From: Liriodendron chinense
Lineage: Eukaryota; Streptophyta; Magnoliopsida; Magnoliales; Magnoliaceae
Direction of reading: 5' to 3'
Length of the DNA stretch: 64,000 nucleotides
Assembly: GCA_003013855.2 (NCBI GenBank)
Contig: ML058552.1
Location: forward strand, 1,054,001 to 1,118,000
Below are positions 33,559-44,136 of the stretch, piece after piece (within the stretch, counting starts at the first letter, position 1; each line of letters begins with the position of its first letter). Both the position numbers and the translations under genes were made by a program. The notes beneath the pieces are model-generated. The model was not told the DNA's origin, did not search any database, and was given only the letters and a program-made list of their open reading frames with translations.

Positions 33559-33719
33559 GTGGGCCCAAGACCCGAATGATCTAGAAAAACAGTGGGCAAC
33601 ATGGCTATAGGACATGTAACACGGCGGACCCCATAGCGTGGGGCGCAAGCTGTTCCTACAGTACGGCCCACCGCTGTGGGCCCCTAAAACATCCGCAGTA
33701 AGCCCAATCAAGGCATAAC

Positions 33720-34085
33720 TGGTGGGTGTCCAATGAAGCAGATTGCGTCAGCGGAGGGCCCACTGTGATGTATCTGTTTATCCACGCCTTCTGTCCCGTC
33801 TTTATCATCATTTTAAGACTTGATAGCAAGAATGAGGCATCTCCAACGGTCAGGTGGACCACACCAAATAGTGAGGTTTGTAACATTAAATGCACAAATC
33901 ATTAAATGCAAGAGTCATCTCTGGAGTGGTCCACCTGACTGTTGGACATATCTCATTCTCGGTTCCGTGACTTAAAATGATCTTAAAGAAGGGATGGAAG
34001 GCATAAACAGATACATCGCAGTGGGCCCCTCTGCTGATCGGTTTACTGAGGAAGGACGCAATCCGCGTCCGGTGTCCACACCCCC
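33720..34085. mobile_element. Fold-back MITE
   Basis: Imperfect inverted repeat with arms of more than 100 bp: GATTGCGTCAGCGGAGGGCC, ACTGTGATGTATCTGTTTAT and GGTCAGGTGGACCAC on the left reappear inverted on the right (GTGGTCCACCTGAC, ATAAACAGATACATCGCAGT, CCTCTGCTGA, GACGCAATC). Spacer about 33870-33920. No ORF. Ends are approximate. Confidence 0.6.
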
Positions 34086-34540
34086 GCAATTGATGTGGTG
34101 CGATCCCCTTAGTCTTCGCATTGGCCCTATTTTTGGGCCCGTGCTCTAACACGAGCTATCAAATCAGATGGACGTTGTGGATATACAACACGTCATCGTG
34201 GTAGGCCAACACAATGAGCCCCAATCGTTGGACTTGCTGGACAATGTCCAGTAGGTGGGCCCATGGCAACATGGATGGAGCACAAACATGATGGTGGCCC
34301 TGCAAAATAGATAGCCTGGATAAAATGAATGGACGGATTGAATTTCTTGTACGCATCACGAGGTCCCACTGCAGTTGGTCCACTAAAAAATGAAATAACT
34401 TGGCCAGACGAAGGACTGCCCGGGTATATACATCAGTTTGCAGGGCCTACTGTTCAGAGATGGTGGGGCCTACAAAGGCCAAGATAATATTTGTATCTTC
34501 CCTCTACACTGTTCAGACCTGACCAAACCAACGGGTTTGA
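34086..34540. other. Non-coding interval
   Basis: No gene or clear repeat structure; isolated GTGGGCCCA-type motifs only. Confidence 0.4.
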
Positions 34541-35142
34541 CGTTGATGGAGCCTTAAGTATGGCTGAAGTAGGGTCTCACGTCCAATTCTTTGATGGGAA
34601 GCTCGTAAGTCTATGGACAGGTCCAAACTGGTCATCGACCGTTTTGATGGGTGCTCTGACCAGTCAGCCAACTGGTTGTTTTTTTAGGCTAAATGGGTCG
34701 ATTTTCAGCAAATCTCTCTGGGTGTTTTTTCCGCTAGGCTCGATCAATTGGCGATGGGCTTCGACCGGTCAGCTGTATTAGTAGTGATTTGCATGGCTAC
34801 ATGGTTTTGCATAATATGTTTTTACTTTCGGTTGGAAGTCTATATAAACACTTCCTAATCGTGCTTAGAGCCATCCTTATTGCTACTAAGGAGTCCTAAT
34901 ACGAAATTAAGGTTTGGGGAAGAGGATTGTGACGTGAGAGAGTGCTTTGTTCAACTTATGGGCTTTGCTTGTGGGTAGATTATCTCTGTAATCTTTTGAT
35001 TAATAGTCCAGGTATCGCTTTATGCCATTTTTTTCCCGCAAGGGTTTTCTATGTAAAACTCGATTGTCTCTGTGTTGATTGTGTGTGTCACGTGGTGATT
35101 ATTTGAATCTCTTCGATGCTTCCGTTGACCAGTTTACCAACA
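34541..35142 (+). repeat. 5' LTR of a Tork-like Copia remnant
   Basis: About 600 bp ending TTTACCAACA, two bases before a primer site. Its likely start CGTTGATGG (34541) is one change from the TGTTG expected to mirror CCAACA. TATA-like TCTATATAAACA near 34841. Weak GACCAGTCAGCCAACTGGTTG and CGACCGGTC motifs at 34625-34770 echo the palindromes in the other LTRs. No 3' LTR is present in the window. Confidence 0.6.
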
Positions 35143-35144
35143 AA

Positions 35145-35155
35145 TGGTATCAGAG
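35145..35155 (+). promoter_or_regulatory. Primer binding site of the Tork-like remnant (tRNA-iMet)
   Basis: TGGTATCAGAG, two bases after the LTR, matches 11 bases of the initiator tRNA-Met complement. Confidence 0.75.
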
Positions 35156-35197
35156 ATATCGTTGGGAGGTTGAAGTAGAAAATTTTGAGACAATCTC

Positions 35198-35801
35198 ATG
35201 GCATCGAGTACAAAGTTCGACGTGGAGAAGTTTTCCGACAAAAACAACATTGAGTTATGGAAGGTGAAGATGTGTGCCATCCTAACTCAGCAAGGGGTCG
35301 TGAATGCCATTGGAAAGCAACCGGAAGGCATTGATGATAATGAGTGGACCCAGATGGACGAGAAGGTTATGACCCCAATATAATGGTGCTTGACGAATGA
35401 CATCCTCTATAACGTCATGAGGGAGAAGACGATATAGATACATTGAACAAGCTAGAGAACATATATGCGAAGAAATCTCTGGAGAATTGGATATATCTGA
35501 TGACGCAGCTCTTCACTTTGAAGATGGTGGAGGGGATCGATGTGGATGACCACATTAGCATTTTCAATAAGCTGATTTGTAAGTTGATGGATATTGGTGA
35601 ACAGATGAAGGACGAGTATCAAGCCTTGATCCTGTTGAACTCGTTTCTTAGGTCTTATAAGTCACTCAGAGACTCGTTGTGTGCGGGTAAGGATACGATC
35701 AACTCTGAGACCATAGTCTCAGCCCTCCAGTTGAAGGCGATGAGACAAAAGAGAGGTAATGTTGGTTCTTCCTCTCAATGCACTAGTTATGAGAGGAAGG
35801 A
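35198..35801 (+). pseudogene. gag: Gag of Tork-like Copia element, 5' part, split by the CACTA element
   Basis: ATG 35198 starts MASSTKFDVEKFSDKNNIEL, typical of Tork/Sto-type Copia gag. It has a stop near 35381 and a short deletion or frameshift at 35380-35440. It then continues 35443-35801 (LMTQLFTLKMVEGIDVDDHI; SETIVSALQLKAMRQKRG) up to the CACTA insertion. The remainder lies at 44137-44720. Confidence 0.85.
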
Positions 35802-35814
35802 CACTACAAGAAAA

Positions 35815-36180
35815 CGGATTTTTATCGACGAAAGTATTACCGACGAAATAATTTTCGTTGGGAAAAAGCATTTTTCCCGACGAAATGGAAAAATCGTCGG
35901 TAAAAATCTCCCGCCACCACCAAATTCATTCCCGCCAAACACTTTTACCGACGAAATCTTTATTTCGTCGGTAAAAAGCTTATTGCCGACGTAGTAACCC
36001 ATCGCTAAAAAAGATAACAGAAAACTTCACTTTTACCGACGAAATATTTCGTCGGTAAAAGTGAGACTTTTACCGACGAACAATTTCGTCGGTAAAAGTC
36101 TTATTTTCCTGATTCCCGCCAAGAAGTGAGAAGGACTTTTACCGACGAAATGTCCTACTTTTACCGACGAAATTTTCCAT
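35815..36180. repeat. Left subterminal palindromic repeats of the CACTA element
   Basis: At least eight copies of ACCGACGAAAT or its inverse ATTTCGTCGGTA, several arranged as hairpins (for example around 36028-36062 and 36065-36100). In En/Spm-type elements such subterminal repeats bind the TNPA-type protein. Confidence 0.88.
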
Positions 36181-36189
36181 CCATCTTAG

Positions 36190-36560
36190 CAGGTAATTTT
36201 AGGTATGGTGCCCAAAAATGAAGCATATCAAAACCTAAAGTGGACCACACCACAAGTGTGAACTGAATGTCTATCATTGAAAAATTCTAGGACGACACAG
36301 AAGTTTTGGATCAAGCTGATATTTGTGTTTTCCCTTCATCCATATCCATGTGATCTTATGGACAGGTTGGATGACAAATAAAGATCATAGGGGAGCCTGG
36401 GAATGGTGGAAATCATTATTCCCACTGTTTACCATGGCATGGTCCACTTGAGATTTGGATGTGCTTAAATTTTGGGCTCAACCACTAAAATGATCTGAAA
36501 AAACACCACAGTTTGGAATAGATAAATCACATACATTCTAGGTGGGCCCAACTGAGTTTA
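36190..36560. repeat. Dispersed non-coding repeat inside the CACTA element
   Basis: Contains CCTAAAGTGGACCACACC, GATCAAGCTGATATTTGTG and TCATTTTAGTGG-like blocks and CTAGGTGGGCCCAAC, a combination I associate with a high-copy repeat of magnoliid genomes. Recognition is from memory. 36561-37300 has no recognisable gene apart from one stray copy of a 172-bp-unit segment near 36740. Confidence 0.45.
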
Positions 36561-37315
36561 CTCTACATGATAAGAGATAAGAGATAGCGTGCAGAGTTAC
36601 TCCGCACTCAATCCGATTCCCATGGTGGGCCCCATACATACTTATTTGTTCAAAAAATAGCAGTCATTAGGTATTTGATTAGACTTGATTCATGGTGTTG
36701 ATGATTCTGTCATTTTCATGTGCTTATGTATCTGGAATTGATGGAGCAAACCCGGATGTGCGTCGGAGCTACCCGTGGTTGATTTATGTGGATGTATGTT
36801 GTGGATGTATTTGGCTTATTATTAATAGTTATTTTTTGTCCACAAATGGTAGTATAATAGAATCAGTTAGCCCATTTGGAGATTTCTATATTGCCGAGCA
36901 TAGATAAAGTGTGTTTTGGAGGTATAGAAATCTGCCAAATTGTCCTGTTGGACAGTCCAAGGTTGGATAGATTGGAATGTTATCGTTGTTTGTCATTTAC
37001 ATGCTCTGTCATTAGTTTCGTGCGGTAACTCTCCTATTCTCTCTAGATATGTTTCTTATGTTTAATTCCATTGTCAATTTAATCCACACAATGTGTGGAT
37101 AGTTGACGTGGAAATTAAATGTAAGATAAATATATCTGGAGAGATAGGAGGAGATGCTGTCGAAATTTAGGCTTGGGCATTTAAATGGAAATAATGATAG
37201 CATATCAATCTATCCATCCTTGGATGGGCGACTGATTTTATTATATTATCATTTAGTGGCAAATTAGATGACGAACATGATACTTGTGATTAAGAGTAGT
37301 TGATTGATGTTGATG

Positions 37316-38155
37316 TTGAGCGGGGGTTCCTGGAAGGTGGGAACCGCGGTTTAGACCATGATGATGAAGCTGTCCTGTTCCTACGGACAGTAATATGGGT
37401 GGCCTGGCCATTTGGACAGGCCCGTGTTTATGTATTAGCTCGAAATTAATGGAGCAGACCCGGATGTGCGTCGGAGCTATCCGGGTGTTGAGCGGGGGTC
37501 CCTGGAAGGTGGGAACCGCTGTTATGACCATGATGATGAAGCTGTCCATTTCCTATGGACAGCAATATGGGTGGCGTGGCCATTTGGACAGGCCCGTGTT
37601 TATGTATTAGCTCGAAATTAATGGAGCAGACCCGGATGTGCGTCGGAGCTATCCGGGTGTTGAGCGGGAGTCCCTGGAAGGTGGGAACCGCTGTTATGAC
37701 CATGATGATGAAGCTGTCCATTTCCTATGGACAACAATATGGGTGGCCTGGCCATTTGGACAGGCCCGTGTTTATGTATTAGCTCGAAATTAATGGAGCA
37801 GACCCGGATGTGCGTCGGAGCTATCCAGGTGTTGAGCGGGAGTCCCTGGAAGGTGGGAACCGTTGTTATGACCATGATGAGGAAGCTGTCCAATTCCTAT
37901 GGACAACAATATGGGTGGCCTGGCCATTTGGACAGGCCCGTGTTTATGTATTAGCTCGAAATTAATGGAGCAGACCCGGATGTGCGTCGGAGCTATCCGG
38001 TTGTTGAGCGGGGGTCCCTGGAAGGTGGGAACCGCTGTTATGACCATGATGAAGCTGTCCATTTCCTATGGACAGCAATATGGGTGGCCTGGCCATTTGG
38101 ACAGGCCCGCTTTGTGTGGAGCATACCCGGATGTGCGTCGGAGCTATCCTTAAGT
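37316..38155. repeat. 172-bp tandem array in the CACTA element
   Basis: Unit starts TTGAGCGGGGGTCCCTGGAA at 37316, 37488, 37660, 37832 and 38004, exactly 172 bp apart (the fifth has a 3-bp deletion and ends near 38150). Copies differ at a few positions only. A partial copy of the unit's end (GACCCGGATGTGCGTCGGAG) lies alone at about 36745-36775, which suggests where the array arose. 172 is not a multiple of three, so open frames across it are not a repeat protein. Confidence 0.93.
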
Positions 38156-38199
38156 TGCTTGAGTCTCCAAGACATACACCCTAAACCCGAAATCATAAA

Positions 38200-41020
38200 C
38201 ATAAAACTAAAACCTATAAGCTACGGCTAAACCGAAACCTAAACTCAATTCATCTAACTCTATACCTAGACCCAAACTCGAAAACCTAACCCTAAACCCG
38301 ATCCCGAACCCGAAACTATAAACCAATGCGTAAACCTAATCCTAATCTCAAATCACCTAAACTAAACCTACACCTATTCCTAAATACATTCACCTTACCT
38401 AAACCTTGACCCAAACACGAAAATGCGACCCTAAACCCGATCACGAACCCAAAAATCCAAACCTATGCCCTAAATCTAATCCTAAACTCATGTCACCTAA
38501 ACTAAACCTACACCTATTCCTAAATCCATTCACCTAACCTAAACCTAGACCCAAACACGAGAACCAAACCCGAAACCCGATCCCGAACCCGCAAATCCAA
38601 ACCTATGCCCTAAACCTAATCCTAAACGCATGTCACCTAACCTAAACCTACACCTATTCCTAAATCCATTTACCTAACCTAAACCTTGACCCAAACACGA
38701 AAATGCGACCCTAAACCCGATCCCGAACCCAAAAATCCAAACCTATGCCCTAAACTTAATCCTAACTCATGTCACCTAACCTAAACCTACACCTATTCCT
38801 AAATCCATTCACCTAACCTAAACCTAGACCCAAACACGAGAACCAAACCCGAAACCCGATCCCGAACCCGCAAATCCAAACCTATGCCCTAAACCTAATC
38901 CTAAACTCATGTCACCTAACCTAAACCTACACCTATTCCTAAATCCATTCACCTAACCTAAACCTAGACCCAAACACGAGAACCAAACCCGAAACCCGAT
39001 CCCGAACCCGCAAATCCAAACCTATGCCCTAAACCTAATCCTAAACTCATGTCACCTAACCGAAACCTACACCTATTCCTAAATCCATTCACCTAACCTA
39101 AACCTTGACCCAAACACGAAAATGCGAACCTAAACCCGATCCCGAACCCAAAAATCCAAACCTATGCCCTAAACCTTATCTCATGTCACCTAACCTAAAC
39201 CTACACCTATTCCTAAATCCATTCACCTTACCTAAACCTAGACCCAAACACGAAAATGCGACCCTAAACCCGATCCCGAACCCAAAAATTCAAACCTATG
39301 CCCTAAACCTAATCCTAAACTCATGTCACCTAAACTAAACCTACACCTATTCCTAAATCCATTCACCTAACCTAAACCTAGACCCAAACACGAGAACCAA
39401 ACCCGAAACCCGATCCCAAAGCCGCAAATCCAAACCTATGCCCTAAACCTAATCCTAAACTCATGTCACCTAACCTAAACCTACACCTATTCCTAAATCC
39501 ATTTACCTAACCTAAACCTTGACCCAAACACGAAAATGCGACCCTAAACCCGATCCCGAACCCAAAAATCCAAACCTATGCCCTAAACTTAATCCTAAAC
39601 TCATGTCACCTAAACTAGACCTACACCTATTCCTAAATCCATTCACCTAACCTAAACCTAGACCCAAACACGAGAACCAAACCCGAAACCCGATCCCGAA
39701 CCCGCAAATCCAAACCTATGCCCTAAACCTAATCCTAAACTCATGTCACCTAACCTAATGGATGTGGATAAGGATTTAGGTAAGTGGATTGGATTTGGAT
39801 CTGGGTTTGTGCTCTTGGTTTGGGCTTTGGGCTAGGGCTTGGGCGTTTAGGTTTGGATACGGGATTTGGATTAGGATTTGAGTACAGTGGATTGGCTTTG
39901 GATGTGGATAAGGATTTAGGTAAGTGGATTGGATTTGGATCTGGGTTTGTGCTCTTGGTTTCGGCTTTGGGCTAGGGTTTCGGCGTTTAGGTTTGGATAC
40001 GGGATTTGGTTTAGGATTTGAGTACAGTGGATTGGATTTGGATGTGGATAAGGATTTAGGTAAATGGATTGGATTTGGAACTGGGTTTGTGCTTTTACGC
40101 TGGGATTTGAGCTAGGGCTTGGGTTTTTAGGTTTGGATACGGGATTTGTATTAGGATTTGAGTACAGTGGATTTGATCTGGATGTGGATAAGGATTTAGG
40201 TAAGTGGATTGGATTTGGATCTGGGTTTGTGCTCTTGGTTTGGGCTTTGGGCAGGGCTTGGCGCAAATCCAAACCTATGCCCTAAACCTAATCCTAAACT
40301 CATGTCACCTAACCTAAACCTACACCTATTCCTAAATCCATTCACCTAACCTAAACCTAGACCCAAACACGAGAACCAAACCCGAAACCCGATCCCGAAC
40401 CCGCAAATCCAAACCTATGCCCTAAACCTAATCCTAAACTCATGTCACCTAACCTAAACCTACACCTATTCCTAAATCCATTCACCTAACCTAAACCTTG
40501 ACCCAAACACGAAAATGCGAACCTAAACCCGATCCCGAACCCAAAAATCCAAACCTATGCCCTAAACCTTATCTCATGTCACCTAACCTAAACCTACACC
40601 TATTCCTAAATCCATTCACCTTACCTAAACCTAGACCCAAACACGAAAATGCGACCCTAAACCCGATCCCGAACCCAAAAATTCAAACCTATGCCCTAAA
40701 CCTAATCCTAAACTCATGTCACCTAAACTAAACCTACACCTATTCCTAAATCCATTCACCTAACCTAAACCTTGACCCAAACACGAAAATGCGACCCTAA
40801 ACCCGATCCCGAACCCAAAAATCTAAACCTATGCCCTAAACCTAATCCTAAACTCATGTCACCTAAACTAAACCTACACCTATTCCTAAATCCATTCACC
40901 TAACCTAAACCTAGACCCAAACACGAGAACCAAACCCGAAACCCGATCCCGAACCCGCAAATCCAAACCTATGCCCTAAACCTAATCCTAAACTCATGTC
41001 ACCTAAACTAAACCTATACC
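38200..41020. repeat. 140-bp telomere-like tandem array in the CACTA element
   Basis: About twenty units rich in CCTAAAC/CCCTAAA. The marker ATGTCACCTAA recurs at 38490, 38630, 38769, 38909, 39049, 39183, 39323, 39463, 39603 and 39743 (mostly 140 bp apart) and again from about 40300 to 41000. From about 39757 to 40262 the array is interrupted by a related block in the opposite sense (GATGTGGATAAGGATTTAGG at 39760, 39900, 40041, 40181, again 140 bp). The plant telomere unit CCCTAAA recurs within the unit but not in perfect tandem. Confidence 0.92.
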
Positions 41021-41070
41021 TGAATTGACTTGTTTATAATCTACATTTACAGTTAAGTCACTTTCTGATC

Positions 41071-41451
41071 ATGTCCTCCACAAACTGGAGCGTAGCGGAA
41101 GCACGCAACATACTTCATCAGCTGTTGCGGATGGACTTTCCGGCCCTATATTCTTCTGGTAGGGCCAGAGAGATACCCGGTCTGGTCGAGAAATGTAGGG
41201 ATGAAGACGATGACTCAGATGAAAAATTATACAATCTCAAAGAAATTCTGGACCTGATTGAGGAATATAACCGCGGAAAACTTCGTATGGAAGATCCGAC
41301 ATTATCACTTGCACATGTGAATGGAGTCCCGAGAGATCAGATTTCTCCTATTGTGACTGGCATGTTGGCTGTAACAATGTCGAGTGCTTCATACAGCTTG
41401 ACATATACATCTGCAGCGTACGATAACTTACGCATGGAGTATTTCGGATAG
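41071..41451 (+). CDS. Uncharacterised 126-codon ORF in the CACTA element
   Basis: ATG 41071 to stop 41449-41451 (MSSTNWSVAEARNILHQLLR...), acidic centre (EDDDSDEK), no membrane segment, no motif I recognise. It follows directly after the 140-bp array and is preceded at about 41040-41052 by a plausible splice acceptor (CTACATTTACAG), so it may be the last exon of a gene whose upstream part was displaced by the arrays. It could be a remnant of the missing first CACTA gene or a captured host exon. Base composition is more gene-like than its left neighbour. Confidence 0.4.
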   Translation: MSSTNWSVAEARNILHQLLRMDFPALYSSGRAREIPGLVEKCRDEDDDSDEKLYNLKEILDLIEEYNRGKLRMEDPTLSLAHVNGVPRDQISPIVTGMLAVTMSSASYSLTYTSAAYDNLRMEYFG

Positions 41452-41702
41452 TTGATCCGAAGTTGATTTGTATTAAAATGAAATATATGTATTTAATATA
41501 GAATGACAATGTGTAATGGATTTTTCAACTTTTATATTCTGTTTACGGTTTTATTATATTCTGCTTGCATTATAGTGTAATGGTCTAATCATATTTTTAT
41601 CATCTCTCTAAGCATAAGCACAAATTCACTCTACAATGATGTTCATAAACTTGCATTGACATTGTTTAAATTTATAAGTTTGTATTTCAGATATATTCAG
41701 TC

Positions 41703-43465
41703 ATGGCACCAGGTGGGAGATCAGGTCGTTCGCGCACTGGATCTACCCCTTCCACCCGTGATGCGGCGCAGACAGCATCGACGTCGCACGGTGCATCACA
41801 GTCATCTGATCCTTCGGTTCAGCATACACCGGGCACTGCATGTAAGTCTAGACATTTATTTAGTGATTTATGTTTATATTGTTACTTACATATATCTTTT
41901 CGCAACAGCATCTTCTACCAGCCGACGAGGACGTGGACCCACGCGTGGGTTAGTTTTAGAGCGACTTACGCGTGAGGGTAGGGTGGCGGTAGAGTTCCTA
42001 CAAGACTGCCTTAGACCTGTTGGGGACAGTGCCAGACTGTTTACGTCTGAGGTCGGTGTCCTATGCCGATCTCTGATCCCCGCCACCACCCCCCGTTGGA
42101 CTGACGTGACAGATGATGTGCGACAGCTCATCTGTCAGCGCCTTCAGGTAAAGTTTAATAAATTAAAATTTTCTTTTGTGAAAGTTCATTTACGTTTAAG
42201 TCCTATTGTTAATAAGTTTATTCCCTTAATTTATTATTTACGAAACTGCAAGATAAATTTGACTTCGACTTGAATGTTCCCTACATTTCTCATGTCGTCG
42301 ACGACATGATTAGAGAGCGGTTCAAGGAGTACCGCGGAGAGTTACACCAGCGGTACAAGCGGTGCAGGACACACGATGAGGCCGTACTGTCCGCACCGCC
42401 ACACGTTACTACAGACGACTGGCGGATACTCTGCGAGAGATTTTCGTCGGAGGCTTTTCAGGTAATATTTACATGTACGATATCTTAAGGTAACAATTAA
42501 ATTCGCAATTAAATTCGCAATTAATAGAAATGTATTTTGTATAATGTGTTCAGAAGAGGAGTAGAATAAATTCTGCGAACAGGAAAAAGTTACAAGTGAA
42601 CCACGTAGCTGGTTCAAAGTCATTTGTAAGACATCGTTACGACATGGTAAGAAATTATTGATGATTATTAAGTTAATATATTATTTTAATTGGCATTTAT
42701 TATAAGTCTTTTTTCCTTTCGATTGCGCAGCAAGATTCCATCACCGGCCAGGAGCCTGGACCAGTAGACCTCTACAGAGGGACTCACTGTCGGCAGGCGA
42801 CGGGATCTTGGGTTCATCCTAGAGCCAGTGAGCATTGGGTAAAAATCTTTACTTTGTAAAATTTAATTGCGCATTGATTGATAATAATGTCATTCATGTC
42901 ATTTTTTATGAAATTTCATATCTTTTCATTACAGGCGGCGATGGACACCATACGCAGTCATCCCACTCCCGATGGTAGTCAGCGGAGTGAGCCAGAAATC
43001 CTGAGCTAGGTGCTTGGCACCCGTTCTGGATATGTGCGTGGGCTTGGCCATGATGCCAAGCTCATGGCACAAACTAGAGCTGGCTCCAGTCGATTCGTAG
43101 CTGGTGAGAGCGCTCAACGCCGAGCTGATATCGCAGAGAGAGAGGTTCAGCAGCTACGGGTCGTCGTCGATGAGATTCGAGAGCAGCTGGAGAGGCAGAG
43201 AGAGGAGCAGAGGCGTAGGGAGGAGAAGGAGCAGAGGCGTAGGGAGGAGGAGGAGAGGCGACGGGAGGAGGAGAAGCAGAGGCGTAGGGAGGAGGAGGAG
43301 AGGCGACGGGAAGAGGAGGAGAGGCGACGGGAAGAGCAGGAGAGGAGGATCGAGGAGTTGCGGCAGGAGCGGCAGGAGCATGAGCGACGGATGCAGGAGA
43401 TGTTTCAGGCTCTCGCTGCACGCCTTGGCGCCGATGCCCCGCCACCTCCGCCTTCATTTTCCTGA
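41703..43465 (+). pseudogene. En/Spm-type plant transposase (Transposase_24-like), six exons
   Basis: Probable exons: 41703-41841, 41909-42147, 42252-42461, 42554-42646, 42731-42838, 42935-43465 (440 codons including the final stop, reading frame kept throughout). The product has the family's features in order: RGPTRGLVLERLTREGRVAV, VGVLCRSLIP, an FDFDLN...R-E-R-F-K-E-Y-R block, W-x-x-L-C-E-R-F, KKLQVNHVAGSKSF, GSWVHPRASEHW, VLGTRSGYVRGLG, and a long Arg/Glu-rich coiled coil (about 43190-43400). Donors are GT and acceptors AG, except that exon 3 needs an acceptor ending AA (42250-42251), one G-to-A change from CAG. A TAG at 43007-43009 interrupts exon 6 just before VLGTRSG. The start follows an acceptor-like TTTCAG at 41685-41690, suggesting a 5' UTR intron. 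In CACTA elements this is the accessory gene beside the catalytic TNPD. Confidence 0.82.
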
Positions 43466-43684
43466 TTATTTTTTTTACTATACGACTTTTAACTTATATG
43501 TATTTGTGTGTTGATGAATATTGTTTGTTTGTGGATGTGGAATGGATTATTTGTGTATGGATGGTGTAGTTTCTGTTTATTTGTATGTATGTGGATGTGA
43601 ATAGGAGAAAAATGTATAGGTTTCTTTACAGGTGTATATCAGGAATTTTCCTGAATTTTGAAAACAAATGAAACCGGGACAGGG
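43466..43684. other. 3' flank of the transposase gene
   Basis: AT-rich, with repeated TGTGGATG and TTTGTGTATG motifs; probably the transcript's 3' UTR. No further gene. Confidence 0.4.
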
Positions 43685-44120
43685 AAAACTTTTACCGACG
43701 AAATAATTCGTAGGTAAAAACATGTAACAATTTTTTACCGACGAATTTTTTCGTCGGTAATAAAATTTAAAAACTTTTACCGACGAAATAATTCGTCGGT
43801 AAAACTTTTACAGTTTTTTATTACCGACGAAAAATTCGTCGGTAAAAAATTGTTACATGTTTTACCTACGAATTATTTCGTCGGTAAAAGTTTTTTCACC
43901 GACGTATCATTTTTTATTTCCGACAAAAATTCATATGTTTTCCCGACGAATTTTTTCGTCAGTAATGGTTATATTATTACCTACGAAAAATTATTTCGTT
44001 GGTAAAAACCTTTACCGACGGCCTTTCTGCGACGATGTTAGCTGCGAAAAATTTCGTCGGGAAAAAGATTTCCCGACGAAATTTTACTAATTCCCGACGA
44101 AATCATTCGTCGGTAAAAAG
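43685..44120. repeat. Right subterminal palindromic repeats of the CACTA element
   Basis: A dozen or more ACCGACGAAA / TTTCGTCGGTAA motifs in both orientations, including a long hairpin formed by about 43688-43795 with 43797-43895. Confidence 0.9.
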
Positions 44121-44136
44121 GGAATTTCTTGTAGTG

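Larger units (their letters stand above)
35802..44136 (+). mobile_element. CACTA (En/Spm) transposon, 8.3 kb
   Basis: Starts CACTACAAGAAAA and ends TTTCTTGTAGTG, flanked by the 3-bp duplication GGA (35799-35801 and 44137-44139). Inserted in the Tork-like gag. Subterminal arrays of TTTACCGACGAAA...TTTCGTCGGTAAA lie at 35815-36180 and 43685-44120. The interior holds a dispersed non-coding repeat, a 172-bp tandem array, a 140-bp tandem array, a 126-codon ORF and a Transposase_24-type gene. No Transposase_21/TNPD-like catalytic gene is visible, so it is probably non-autonomous. Orientation is given by the transposase gene. Confidence 0.95.

Noticed and set aside
32282..33561. 3-bp TTA/TAA target duplication for T1 (PIF/Harbinger)
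   Set aside because: Left flank TTA and right flank TAG do not match; an 8-bp hAT-type duplication is also imperfect, so no superfamily is asserted.
37395..38230. Series of overlapping 71-98 codon ORFs on both strands with near-identical proteins
   Set aside because: They come from the 172-bp tandem unit, which is not a multiple of three; frames change from unit to unit and both strands are equally open.
39105..40285. Pro/Asn/Lys-rich and Gly/Leu-rich ORFs in the 140-bp array
   Set aside because: Low-complexity products of the telomere-like repeats, no gene features.
38200..41020. Interstitial telomere or chromosome-fusion site
   Set aside because: CCCTAAA occurs within a 140-bp unit but not in perfect tandem, and the array lies wholly inside a CACTA element with intact ends.
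43154..43381. Minus-strand frame of Leu/Pro-rich repeats
   Set aside because: Shadow of the Arg/Glu-rich coiled coil of the transposase gene on the other strand.
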